A stretch of DNA of 64,000 nucleotides from positions 62,001 to 126,000 of the forward strand of contig JAMZAV010002043.1 in assembly GCA_024449915.1 (NCBI GenBank), read 5' to 3'. A program made the position numbers and the translations under genes. This document shows positions 52,701 to 63,540 of this stretch, in pieces; the first letter of the stretch is position 1; every line of letters begins with the position of its first letter. Source of the DNA: Sweltsa coloradensis. Its lineage: Eukaryota > Arthropoda > Insecta > Plecoptera > Chloroperlidae. Under the pieces are notes generated by a model. The model ran no database searches. It was not told the DNA's origin and worked only from the letters and a program-made list of their open reading frames with translations.

Positions 52701-53639
52701 GTTTCTTCGTGCTCCCTACATAGGATAAAAATTTGTTCATCCATTGTAAACTTCTGTCATTGTTTAGTATGGCGCTGTTACTACAATCACCGCACCGCAC
52801 CACAGAGCACAGATAGGTGTATGAAATTCTCATTGCTTCATGCACCTTTCCCACACATTAACTCATTTATTTGGTATGTAAATAAATAAAAATATTTCTT
52901 TCAGCAGATTTAAAAAACAAGGCCAAATGTTGTTATAATGCATCTCCCATGTCCTTACTACGATTACGAAGTGAATGCACGGACCATCACTATCACTTCC
53001 ATTCTTCTACAGAGAAGCTTTCGGTTCGGCTTACAAGGCCCCAATATGGACACCTTTCGTGCTGGATTCCCTGCATCAAAATGATACTTGATACGGTCCA
53101 TCTATAATTAAATTAACTGAAACAAGATGTTCGAAAGCGCATCTCACAATCTCCTAGTGTAGCCTACTGTGGTAGTAAGACACCGTTTATCAATTATCAG
53201 GGCAACAGGTTGCGAGAAGAATAGCTCTCAGAGAAATGGCACAGAATTATTTTCCACTTGGCTGCGCTAATCACCAATCAAATTAGCAATACTAATGGCA
53301 CCAGAGCAGGAGAACCATATCAAATGCACATTCATGAGGATTGATGTTGCCTGGCTGGGCATAAATCAAGGTCACCCGAGCCGAGGCAGCCTTGGGGCTC
53401 GGCGAGGTCCTCTACTCAAGCTGAGGTTAATTAATTTGGGGGCTTTGTTGTGTGTTGGTTTAAATATGTTTTTCTTTTCATTTTTATGTTTTGATGATTT
53501 TTCACCCCTTTTTCTTTTCTTATTTTCCCCTTTTTATATTATTTTTTTTCTTTAATTAATTGCATTTAATATCCACCAAAATAATTGCGTTTTAAATACA
53601 TTTCTGTTGTAATATTACTATTTCAAATATTTACTTAAC

Positions 53640-53815
53640 TGTAAGTCATTGCTGTGTCTGCATCTATGTAATTCTATTTAGTCCTCCTTTGTAAATAAGT
53701 TTTTTACAAATAAATTTAAATATTAATAATCAAATAAATACATTAATAATAAATAATTCGCATTAATTAAATTAATTTATAAATAAATAAATAAACAAAT
53801 AAATAAATAAATATC
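53640..53815 (+). repeat. Dispersed repeat with (AAAT)n tail (copy 2)
   Basis: Same core as 13925-14040 (TGTGTCTGCATCTATGTAAT, then CCTCCTTTGTAAAT), followed by a long AAATAAAT tract at 53755-53812. The order body-then-simple-tail on the plus strand fits target-primed insertion of a truncated retroelement. Confidence 0.45.
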
Positions 53816-54204
53816 TCGTTGGAAAATTCGAGACGATTAAAGCCTGGTTTACGATCAGCGTCAACATAGACTTGGACGTGTTGAACGGTTTACGCATTTC
53901 CCACAATCGTGAATGCGTCCATAAGAACATGCAAGATAATTTATGTATTTATTTATTTATATAAGAGTGTAGAAGAGCACAAGTACCATTTTACAAAGAC
54001 AATAATAATGTATGAATAAAGTAAAAGCTAAAAATGTTGTTAGGCCTAATTTGTGTCAACATCAATTTGAAAGCCAACGTAACGTACCAAGTCACACCCC
54101 AAGTTACAGTATTTCCAATTAAGAAATAAATAATGATTTAAAAAGAAGATAGTTAATAATATTTGGATAACAAAAATGCATAGAAAATAATGAGTTATGT
54201 AACT

Positions 54205-54232
54205 CTCTCTCTCCCCCCCCCCCCCCCCCACC
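54205..54232 (+). repeat. (CT)n and C-run microsatellite
   Basis: CTCTCTCTCT is followed by an 18-base C-run broken by one A. Confidence 0.8.
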
Positions 54233-54782
54233 CGCCAAATAACCAAATAACCGGTGAGAAGTTGTTTTCCAATGACAACTTCCTCCAACACTATGAGCAA
54301 AGTGTAATATATTATCTGTACTAGAGCTAACATTCAATGAGCGGTATTGGCATGCATGGTCTCAAGGAAACAAAAAAGCAATGAATTTAAAACTTTTCAA
54401 AACTCATTTCCACAGTAATTGAATCAAAGTGATGTGAAATGTAAGCAGAACAACGCAGAGATTGCCAATTAAGCTAGGCGGAAAAATTTGAACAAAAAAT
54501 GCATAAAAGCGTTCCAAACGACGTAGAGATCCTCCTTTTAGAGATGAGAGTTTCAGAGCGATGGGAGATGGGAGATAAAATAACTTCTCACAACCGATAT
54601 CAAAACATGTTACGGGCTCTGTTTCAATTATAAATAGTTAACTTTGTATTGTAAGCAAACAAGCGTATTTGTGGGAATGTCTTTGTTTTACACATGGAAG
54701 CTAATAAAAAACAATCTGAAATCGTATAAATCGCAATTACGAACATTTCAGAGCGCCAAGATAGTTTGCCTAATTAAGTGTT

Positions 54783-55219
54783 TACTAACTCAGACGACAA
54801 CTTGTCGATAGACAGTGACAATCGCGGTGACAACTTATGAAATAGCTTCACTGGCACGCAATTGTCAACCACGCGAAATTACTGTTTTTAATGATATCTC
54901 GAGAACGCTGCAAAATATCGCAAAACTGTTTGCAGACCGCTATGTGGTTTTTGAGAACTATTGCCTACACGAAAAAATATTGTAATGTGATGGTAATAAG
55001 TTTTTTTATTTTATTTTTAATTAATTGAATGCGTATCTGAAATACAAACAGAACCTTTGTTATATTTGCATATTTTTTATTGCATTATATTGTTCTAACA
55101 GAACCACATATTATCTGTGCGCAATCAGTTTTTAGATATTTTGCACCGTTCTTGAAAAATCAGTAAAAACCTGTAATTTCACGTGGTTTTAATATTGGTG
55201 GTAATCGACAAGTTGTCGT
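54783..55219. mobile_element. MITE related to the 40.1 kb element
   Basis: A perfect 16-bp inverted pair, ACGACAACTTGTCGAT at 54794-54809 and its complement at 55204-55219, bounds about 425 bp. The left side (TTTACTAACTCA, then GTCGATAGACAGTGAC) resembles the left side of the 40.1 kb element. No coding frame inside. Confidence 0.55.
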
Positions 55220-55369
55220 GGCCCCCTGGAATCGAATTACTTGCCTGGCGTGTGTGATTCTAATCGATTTCAGATATAGATGCGTTTAGAAAGTAGGTAT
55301 GAACTATAGTATAGTGACCCTCAAACAATAATTCTCTTCGCCCGACAAGGAAGACTAGCCCGCCTCCAG

Positions 55370-55640
55370 CCGGGCCAAGTTCAGGGCGGGTATCACGACG
55401 TACCCGCTAAACTGTGTTATCAAGTGAGCTATGACGCAACAACACTTCGTTCCACTGACTTCGAGGCCAAGTCAGAGACTGTTTACTTCTAAAAATAAGT
55501 ATTTCCTACGTCATTATACAACTACACCCGTGTTTACAGGCGTCTCTGCGAAACAAGTAGAGCTGGGTCAGATTATAGCCAATCATTCGTATCGGAACTC
55601 GCGGATTGTGACGGAATTGAACCCACAGTCCGGGCGGAAT
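55370..55640 (-). mobile_element. tRNA-like repeat pieces
   Basis: Minus-strand GTGGGTTCAATTCCGTCAC carries a B box at 55623-55613, and a second tRNA-like head, CATAGCTCACTTGATAACAC, lies around 55435 followed by a GCGGGTACG...CGTGATACCCGC-like stem. They may be two SINE fragments or one composite element. Confidence 0.35.
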
Positions 55641-55959
55641 TGTAATACCGGATTATATTAATGAACAAGTGATTGATGTATATTTTGTAGGTAAAAAAAA
55701 AAAGTCAAACTTCATAATATTTTTACGTGTCTCGCAAATGTAAGTGTAACCGGCCGCACTGACTGCCCGCACTCGTAAATCGTAACCGCGAACATAGAGC
55801 TGTAAACACTTTTCGTTCCAGTTTTATAAAACATCAATGGAACATTAAACTTTGTATATATCCGCACACGTAACAATAGAAGCTGGCCTTTTAGAGACGC
55901 AAAATATAATCTCCAGTTACTGGGCTTTGCTCGAGACCCCTTGTGTGTGACCCGGACGG

Positions 55960-56460
55960 CACCATTTTCAAATAAATCCCGTTCAAGTATTATCACGGTT
56001 GGAGACACACGAAACTCTGGAAAGTTGCGGTTCCGAAACTCTCGAAAGTCGGTTGGGCGGAATAATCCTCCATTTTATACTCCTTGGTCCTTTTATACCA
56101 CACCAAAAACAAGCGCACGTAATTCACAAACGGAAGAGACTACTCACAATAATTACAACCCTACCGGTTAAAGTATGCTTTACAACCACAACCTACAACC
56201 TTACCTGCAACAACAAGTACAACTTATAACCCTATCTGCTATAAGTACAATTTATCTACAATACAAGTACAACTTACAATCCTACTTCACAACGTACACT
56301 ATACAACGTAAAACCCTCCCTGCTCCTCACGAGAGTGTCAGCTCGACGCAAATCACTTCGTCACGAAAGAAACACTGACAACTCCCTACTCCTGACACTA
56401 AGAAACGCCTACGTCATTAGCTAACTAGAAACAGGGGTGGGACATTGACGAGGATCGAAG
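55960..56460 (-). mobile_element. Possible LTR-retrotransposon LTR remnant
   Basis: On the minus strand two TATAAAA boxes (around 56095 and 56080) are followed by GAGAGTTTCGGAACCGC-type sequence and, near 55965, TGGTGCCGTCCGGGTC, which resembles a primer-binding site next to an LTR. Upstream are imperfect repeats of GTTGTACTTGTA. No gag or pol frame is present and the LTR ends are not clear. A cellular promoter is the alternative. Confidence 0.3.
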
Positions 56461-56779
56461 CAACCACGTATTTACGTCCTCAGGCTGATAAAACAGTTTA
56501 CTACATTTCTCAATTACACAAATTGCTTCATGCATATAAGGCATAACAATGTCAATACAAAATGAACACATTTAGGAATTATCGTCTACTTTCTGTATGT
56601 CTATCACTGTACAAATTATTTGGACTTTCTTTTGTTTATGTTCTTGAATCAAAAGAGTGGGAAGTTTCAATGTCGTTTCTGTCACGGTTACGAATTGTCA
56701 AAAAAAAATTGGAAACGAAACAATTCGTAGAGAAAATGATGTCGAAAAATCCACTTTTGTGCTTTCAGAGTTTCCATGT

Positions 56780-56812
56780 AAACAAACCAACAAACAAACA
56801 AACAAACATGAG
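56780..56812 (+). repeat. (CAAA)n microsatellite
   Basis: CAAACAAACAAACAAAC run followed by ATGAGG. Confidence 0.75.
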
Positions 56813-56925
56813 GAGGAGGACAATATTTGTTGTGTGCCAATGCAGAGTAAATATTTTACAAGAGTTTCGACGTTATGACATGTTATAGCAACAGGTTTCA
56901 ATGCCATGTAATATTTTTTGTATGC

Positions 56926-56970
56926 TTTAGATTAAAGTCCCCCTACTAAAATCAGATGGGACTGAAAGCT
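56926..56970 (-). repeat. Dispersed repeat copy, shorter and reversed
   Basis: The reverse complement contains CTGATTTTAGTAGGGGGACT then TTAATC, matching the core of the 41.75 and 44.65 kb copies. Confidence 0.45.
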
Positions 56971-57954
56971 AGGATATACTCTCAAATACGAATTTCTTTG
57001 TTTCTTTCTTTAAACATCCGCTGACGTGAGGAGCCTAGTTTCCCCACCCCTGTACCCCTGTACGTAGGGAGAATCCTTAGAGTAGGCAGTAGGCCTACAA
57101 CATACTGACACATATCGTAACGACACCTCTGGGGCTTTGGCAAATATCCAACAAGAACCCTAAATTTGATTACACTCGTAATACGAGTGGCGCTGTTCTC
57201 ATGTGACACGTAAAACTCAAGAGAGATGGCAATACATACTAACATAAGTGTATACCTATGCGAGTGCAGTTGTTTTATGTCAAGGGTTTCCGCTGGCTAT
57301 GGTTACAAAAGTGTGTAGACGAAAGACATGCACGGGATAATTCTGCATGAATGAGTCGATAGCGTATGAAGGAAACCGTATAAAATCGAGGGGATGAAAA
57401 AGATAATTGGAAAACTCAAGGGCTGCTCTGCTACGTCAATTCAACGAATCGAACTGCAAGGCTATTATAACATTTCCGCATGTGACGCAATGAAAGGTAT
57501 AAAAATAGTTCTACACTTTTAATGACAGCAATAACCATCATTTCGTTTTTAAACTGACATTGAAATGAGCGATACCTTTTATATTGACAAACATACTGAT
57601 TGAGATGAATTACTCAGGATATTAGGAAATCATCATTAATCATTTATCATATCATCATATCATATTACGGTATTAGCCAAACAAATAGGCTACCCTTATA
57701 TAACATAATAGTACGAAATATGGCCGATTTAATTTGATTAATGCAATGGCTTACGTATTGTGCTAATTATGCAGTGTGCAAATCAAAACGACGATGATGA
57801 CAGGCGATATGAGAATGAATGATGACTGACGGGAAAATCCAACACTACGCGTCCATGTAAATATCATAAAGGCTTATTTGATTTTCAAAATACTCAATCT
57901 CGCTGCCACCTTAGTGGTGATGACGATAAAGGACGATTACAAAAAAATAGCTCA

Positions 57955-58060
57955 TGAGTCATGTGGGATTCAGACCCACGACCTCGTAGAGCCAAAGCAT
58001 CGGACCTGCGCCCTAATCGTGTGTGCCACCGCGGACGGTTACACCGTTTGAAGTTGTCAT
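57955..58060 (-). mobile_element. tRNA-like SINE fragment
   Basis: On the minus strand GGTGGCACACACGATTAGGG resembles an A box, followed by GAGGTCGTGGGTCTGAATCC, with a T-arm-like B box at 57977-57965 (two mismatches to consensus). It lies just downstream of the 58 kb exon. Confidence 0.4.
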
Positions 58061-58125
58061 CAGTGTCCGCATTGAAACTCTCCCGCACATGTCACAATCC
58101 ATTAGGTACATTGTCTTGTACTTAC

Positions 58126-58252
58126 CATTGCGAGGCTGTTCTTGGTCGGAGTGCGCATGCGTGTCTTGAGGGGGTGAGGACTCACGCACGCACGCCATCA
58201 AGCTTAGCGAGTGGCCACCAGTCGTCGCTGACATCGCTTGTATTACCTCACA
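58126..58252 (-). CDS. CRACD-like gene, most upstream exon seen (probable start codon exon)
   Basis: On the minus strand a pyrimidine-rich acceptor ending TTTGTTTCAG lies just above 58252 and a consensus donor GTAAGT follows 58126, giving a 127-nt exon. An ATG at 58234-58232 (G at -3) opens a frame of 36 codons plus one base. The peptide starts MSATTGGHSL and contains a Ser/Pro/Gln/His stretch, ending QEQPRN before the split codon. The leftover G joins the AA at the start of the 45 kb exon to make a Glu codon, so the two exons are phase-compatible. The six codons before the ATG are also open, so translation could start further upstream; an upstream exon (UTR or coding) must exist because the exon begins at an acceptor. 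The segment is GC-rich compared with its flanks. Exon status is firm; the start codon is inferred. Confidence 0.72.
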
Positions 58253-58680
58253 CTGAAACAAAAGTATGTTGTTAATTAAGTAAAAAATACTCCGTTGTGT
58301 AACTTTAAAATTTAAATGGAATAAAAAATTGTAAAAGTATTGTGTAGTCATTAATAACTAATAATTTAGAAAGTGGACAAAAATGTTTAAAATCTATTAC
58401 GAAAAAAGCTCTAGATTCAGTCAATGTGAGAGATAGTTTAAATTCAATAGCCTACCCTGAAAAAACAAAACGTGAGCCAGACTTTAAGAACATTTTTAGA
58501 TTTATTTGTTGGAACGAAGTTATAACGAACACAGTTTAATAACGAGCTAGGTATAGATAAGTATCTCCCCCGCCAACAATCTACAACGACTAATTGTGAC
58601 CAACATTACAATTATTGACGTGTTAAAGTACTATTTAGGTCAAAGTAAACGCACTCCAACATGGAACGAGAATTTCTTCA

Positions 58681-59880
58681 ACGCAGACTTTTGGTGGAGG
58701 TGCCGGGTTAGGACCACCAACAACAAACTAGAATTAAAACTGTGTTCGAGCGAAGCGTTCTCAAACTACGCAGACTTTTGGTGGAGGTGCCGGGTTAGGA
58801 CCACCAACAACAAACTAGAATTAAAACTCTGTTCGAGCGAAGCTTGCTCAAACTACGCAGACTTTTGGTGGAGGTGCCGGGTTAGGACTTCCAACAACAA
58901 ACTAGAATTAAAACTCTGTTCGAGCGAAGCTTGCTCAAACTACGCAGACTTTTGGTGGAGGTGCCGGGCTAGGACTCAACAACAAACTAGAATTAAAACT
59001 CTGTTCGAGCGAAGCTTGCTCAAACTACGCAGACTTTTGGTGGAGGTGCCGGGTTAGGACTTCCAACAACAAACTAGAATTAAAACTCTGTTCTAGCGAA
59101 GCTTGCTCAAACTACGCAGACTTTTGGTGGAGGTGCCGGGTTAGGACTTCCAACAACAAACTAGAATTAAAACTCTGTTCGAGCGAAGCTTGCTCAAACT
59201 ACGCAGACTTTTGGTGGAGGTGCCGGGTTAGGACTTTCAACAACAAACTAGAATTAAAACTCTGTTCTAGCGAAGCTTGCTCAAACTACGCAGACTTTTG
59301 GTGGAGGTGCCGGGTTAGGACAACCAACAACAAACAGAATTAAACTCTGTTCGAGCAAAGCTTGCTCAAACTACGCAGACTTTTGGTGAGGTGCCGTGTT
59401 AGCACTTCCAACAACAAAATAGAATTAAAACTCTGTTCTAGCGAAGCTTGCTCAAACTACGCAGACTTTTGGTGTAGGTGCCAGGTTAGGACTTCCAACA
59501 ACAAACTAGAATTAAAACTCTGTTCGAGCGAAGCTTGCTCAAACTACGCAGACTTTTGGTGGAGGTGCCGGGTTAGGACTTCCAACAACAAACTAGAATT
59601 AAAACTCTGTTCTAGCGAAGCGTTCTCAAACTACGCAGACTTTTGGTGAAGGTGCCAGGGTTAGGACGTCAACAACAAACTAGAATTAAAACTCTGTTCT
59701 AGCGAAGCTTGCTCAAACTACGCAGACTTTTGGTGAGGGCCGGTTAGGACAACCAACAACAAACTAGAATTAAAACTCTGTTCTAGCGAAGCTTGCTCAA
59801 ACTACGCAGACTTTTGGTGGAGGTGCCGGGTTAGGACTTCCAACAACGAACTTTCAACGGGATTGTATTGAAACTCTGTT
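58681..59880 (+). repeat. 87-bp minisatellite, 14 copies
   Basis: The landmark ACGCAGAC begins at 58681, 58768, 58855, 58942, 59027, 59114, 59201, 59288, 59373, 59459, 59546, 59633, 59720 and 59804; most spacings are 87, a few 84-86. Each unit has TTTTGGTGGAGGTGCCGGGT, TTAGGAC, CAACAACAAACTAGAATTAA and TTCGAGCGAAGCTTGCTC. Because 87 is a multiple of 3, frames stay open across copies and give a false 153-codon reading frame. The last copy decays after 59850. Confidence 0.95.
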
Positions 59881-60990
59881 CAGGAAAAAAGCGTGCTCAA
59901 AATAAACAAACTCTCTGTGATCTATGGAGGACTTCAAGCGTTGTATGCCTACACAACGACCTGTGCATTGAATGTAGGAGGGTTGCTTGGAGTGAGTTGT
60001 GAGTATTTTAACATGTATACCGCAAGCACCCGCTGTGGGTCTTATCGGAACGTCATTGTTTTGTTGGGTTGAATTACGTCGATCGTAAGTCTTGTAGGCC
60101 TGTAACAACCGCACCGGTCACAGTTACTTCGTCTGTGAGGTCGGTATATCATTCGAACTACGAGTGCAGTGGTTTAAAAGTTAGTGAAATACTATGCATG
60201 AACCATGTAAATAAATAAAGAACCTTTCAGCCTATTAACATGCTAATAATGCCCCGTGATTGAACGTTTGAAGACGTATGTTTGTGATGGTATTTAACTT
60301 CGAGTATATTATATAACTTGTAACGCATGGAATGGCTTGAAGTAAATGAGTCTCGCTCAGACTTCCAATATAGTGATAGCTTATAAAATTTTACAATGAA
60401 AATAAGATGTAAAATATTAAGTCTGTATAGAAGTTGATTGGTATTGGAACAATGAATGAACGAGTAGCGTGATTAAAAGTGAAAAGAGCAGCAGAAGAGA
60501 ATGGATTGAAAAAATAGCGGTAATCGAATTTACGTAGTATAGGAACACTAGACAGAATGTTGATGAGAAAGAGGGGTAGACCAAGGAGAGTCAAGGAGTT
60601 TCCTTTGATGGTACAAAATACGAACATTAGGACAATATGTTTTAACCTATCTACATACGAGTCAGAACATGCCTATCTGAAACTGCAACTTGAGATACAG
60701 CGTCTAGACCTTTATAGCTGCATGGAATAATTACAAAGCTATGCACTTTTTTAAAAAAATTGTCACTTTTAAGGAAATTATACGAAAATAGCTTATTAAA
60801 AAAAGAAAAAAACTGTAGTATATAGTTTAGCATGAAAGCCACATGGGTGGCAAGCAGGCTCATTAGGGTGAATGTTTTATGTGGAATCTGGATTTGGGCC
60901 AATTATTTCTCAAGTCAGTTTAGGGGCAGAGGTTAATGGAGCGACGAGAAAGATAAGCGAAGAGTTATGTGGGTCTCGCAACCCTTTCAG

Positions 60991-61099
60991 CTCCTCGATA
61001 GCACGACTCTGTCGAAGAGTCTAAGAAAAGCAGGGATAAATCTGTTGCTCATTCCATGCCACGATGCTAGTGTTTACTTTGGCAGCAATCAACCTGCAG
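60991..61099 (+). CDS. Weak plus-strand exon candidate
   Basis: A CAACCCTTTCAG acceptor precedes 60991 and a CCTGCAG/GTATGT donor follows 61099. The 109 nt between are open for 36 codons plus one base (LLDSTTLSKSLRKAG..., ending SNQPA). Both splice sites are good, but the peptide matches nothing I recognise, codon usage is unremarkable and no partner exon is visible. It could be a piece of a gene on the other strand of the locus, an old retroelement, or chance. Confidence 0.2.
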
Positions 61100-61904
61100 G
61101 TATGTGTACACGGCACGGCGAATCTCGTGTTCGATATTATGCAATTCCCAGCCCTTAGCTCGAAGAGGTAAGCTTGTTTTAATTAACTATGACGCAATCT
61201 CCAACTTCGGTTCAGGTAACTACAATGTATAATATGCAATAACCACAAGACTAAAGGGGATTAGGATAGCATAGAATAGATAAAAGCCATAAGGATCAGG
61301 TGGCCGATAGAGCTTACGGTTATACTTGATAATGGCAGGGCGAGGGAATTGTGAAACCTAATCCTTATACAATAATCCATAACGTACATACAGGGCCAAA
61401 AACACGTGCAAAGGGTTTCATGTCCAAAGAATAAAAAAATGCGATTAATATAAGTATTATTAATCATACATGTAAAAGTATTCAACTAAAGTTAACTAAC
61501 AAGCGATAGTTGACGGCTGACGCATGTTAATCACAAATTATGCAACGTCTAACAAATTAAAGGGGCTATTACCCCAAAAATATTTTTTACCACATATAAT
61601 CTATAGCCAAATCTACACTTAAATGACCGTTTAAAAATTTATATCTTGTACCTGTGATTTGACACGAATATTTAATTTGTTTGATCCAGAAAATAGCAAA
61701 AATTGGTGTTTTGGGGAATTTCTTAAATTGGCTTAAACCCGTTTCTTTTTTGTTCCACATAGATACCAATCTAAAATGGCCCTTATAAAATCGTGTCTTG
61801 AAACTGTGCACAAATATACACTCAAACACGCAAAAAATATGCATTCCAAAATCACACCCCTTCTTTGTAATTAGCATATTTTGACCGAATCATTTGCCCA
61901 AATT

Positions 61905-62447
61905 TAGGGATGGGATTTGACCGGTCAAATTCAAATTTGGTCAATTGACTGGTCAATTGACGGTCAAATGTAAAAAATCATAAATTTTATTTTATTAAAT
62001 AATTAGTATATATATTTTTTTAAATGTTGTGACAAAAGCTTTTTTTTATTTAAAAGCTTGTTAAATGCATATTAAGTGGCATATCATCATCGTCATCATC
62101 ATCGTCGATGCTGTCATCAGTCCCTTTCTCCGATTCAGCTTCAGCTTACCCAGAAGCTATTATATTCTATTTGTCTATTATAATTCATAATATAACTACA
62201 TAATAAATAATAATAATTAAAATAAAATATTACCTAATTAAAACTTTTTTAATTGAAAAAGAAAGAAAGAAATGTTATTGTTTACATAACAATTCAAATT
62301 CAAATATGAAAATTCAAATAATTTTAATTTTTAAATGCAATATACACATGTTATCTTTAAGTCAATTGACTGGTCAATTGACCAAAAGTATTTGACCAGT
62401 CATTTTTACCGGTCAATTGACCAGTCAATTGACATTGTGCAACCCTA
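61905..62447. mobile_element. Non-autonomous hAT-type element, 543 bp, with 8-bp target duplication
   Basis: The ends are TAGGGATGGGATTTGACCGG on the left and TGCAACCCTA on the right, imperfect terminal inverted repeats in the hAT style. Both sides are flanked by the identical 8-mer CCCAAATT (61897-61904 and 62448-62455), the duplication length expected for hAT. Subterminal regions carry many copies of the palindrome GGTCAATTGACC or close variants on both sides. The centre is AT-rich with a CAT/CGT microsatellite at 62085-62106. No transposase frame; it would need a transposase from elsewhere. Confidence 0.88.
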
Positions 62448-62859
62448 CCCAAATTACAAAACAAAATAAAGAGGATTTACAGAAAAGGCTTTAGAGAACG
62501 TCAATAATGGCCAATTTTTTTTGGATCAAAATCCTCCAAGGTCACGGGGCATAAAGATCGTCCCTATGTTATTTCTTATGGGACATTTTTGCCGATGGGA
62601 CCTAGCTCGAAAAATACCAAGTTTGAATTTTTTTAGGGGTCAATGGTGGACCCAATAATTTGTCTGTTGTAATTCACAACTAGCTAGCTTGAATAAAATA
62701 TATTTTTGTTGATTTACAAAGGAGCGATGGTAGCCACACGTACTTCTTGTCATATATTGGTTAATGTGTGTTCGAACAAGCAAAAGAGAGAAATACTGAT
62801 GGTGAAAAGGCTTTGCACAATGGAGTAAAAATACACTATTGCCATCTTTCCTAAGCCGC

Positions 62860-62960
62860 CTAGGATTTACTACCGAGCGCGCCGCCCCCGAAGTCTCTAC
62901 GCCGTGAATCAGCGAGACAGCCAATGACAAACTATCTCTCTCACGAGCTATAATGTTCAA
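62860..62960. promoter_or_regulatory. GC-rich CCAAT-containing patch
   Basis: A CpG-rich patch (GAGCGCGCCGCCCCCG) is followed by AGCCAATGA on the plus strand; on the minus strand the next bases include AAGATGGC, a YY1-like initiator element. It stands out from the AT-rich surroundings. It could be a promoter fragment or part of a transposable element; no exon is attached. Confidence 0.18.
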
Positions 62961-63494
62961 TGGATGGGATAGATGGAACTGGAGGAATACCAGCGTTTTG
63001 TACGGGGGAAAATAGCACGTGATTCTCAAGTGATGTCCCCTGATTGAACTGTAATCGCTTAAACTTCTAAATTATAATGTGGATAGCCATTGTACAATAA
63101 CTTTCAAAGTTTTGCACATAAATTGCAATAAAAAGTAGAAAATAACAGTAAAAGTATAATTTAAAATTAATTTGAATTGAATTTGAAAATATTTTACTCA
63201 TACTTAAAAAAAATACAAGCTAACAATAACGTGAGTTCAACGGAAAAGACAAGACTAAGAAGCCCACAAAATCCAAAGGGATTTGAGCATATTGTAGGCC
63301 AATATATATACAAAATTGGGACATCCATGGGTGTAAAAAGCAAAATGCGGGAATTTTGCACTGACTCAACTTTAGAATCTTCTCGACTTTATTTTACATG
63401 GGCATAGCCAGTTATCTCCTCACTCGTGAAACCCTTTCGCCCGTACTCCGCACTGTAATGAGTTCAAGGAAGTACTTTACGAAATTGTGCAGTC

Positions 63495-63540
63495 GTTCGC
63501 CACTTTATAGCGCATGCAGTCTGAAGTTTGACGTCTTACT
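63495..63540 (-). promoter_or_regulatory. Candidate TATA promoter with NRF1-like site
   Basis: On the minus strand CTATAAAG (63510-63503) lies directly after GCATGCGC (63517-63510), an NRF1-like palindrome, in a GC-richer patch about 5.3 kb upstream of the 58 kb exon. A start site would fall near 63475-63480. It is a plausible promoter for the CRACD-like gene only by position and motif; no first exon with a donor could be assigned. Confidence 0.2.

Larger units (their letters stand above)
45262..58125 (-). other. Long intron of the CRACD-like gene (about 12.9 kb)
   Basis: It is bounded by the GTAAGT donor at 58125 and the TTTTGCAG acceptor at 45262, phase 1. It contains a retroelement 3' end at 47 kb, a SINE at 48.9 kb, a MITE at 54.8-55.2 kb, an LTR-like stretch at 56 kb and simple repeats. 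A GC-richer patch at 45650-45945 has a TATAAAG on the minus strand but no convincing exon. The stretches 49030-50330, 50570-53640 and 56470-58125 show nothing I can name. Confidence 0.6.

Noticed and set aside
58596..59057. 153-codon frame with repeated NYADFWWRCRVRT-like blocks
   Set aside because: It is the 87-bp minisatellite read in one frame; length divisible by three keeps it open. Copies with indels break it and no start or splice context supports it.
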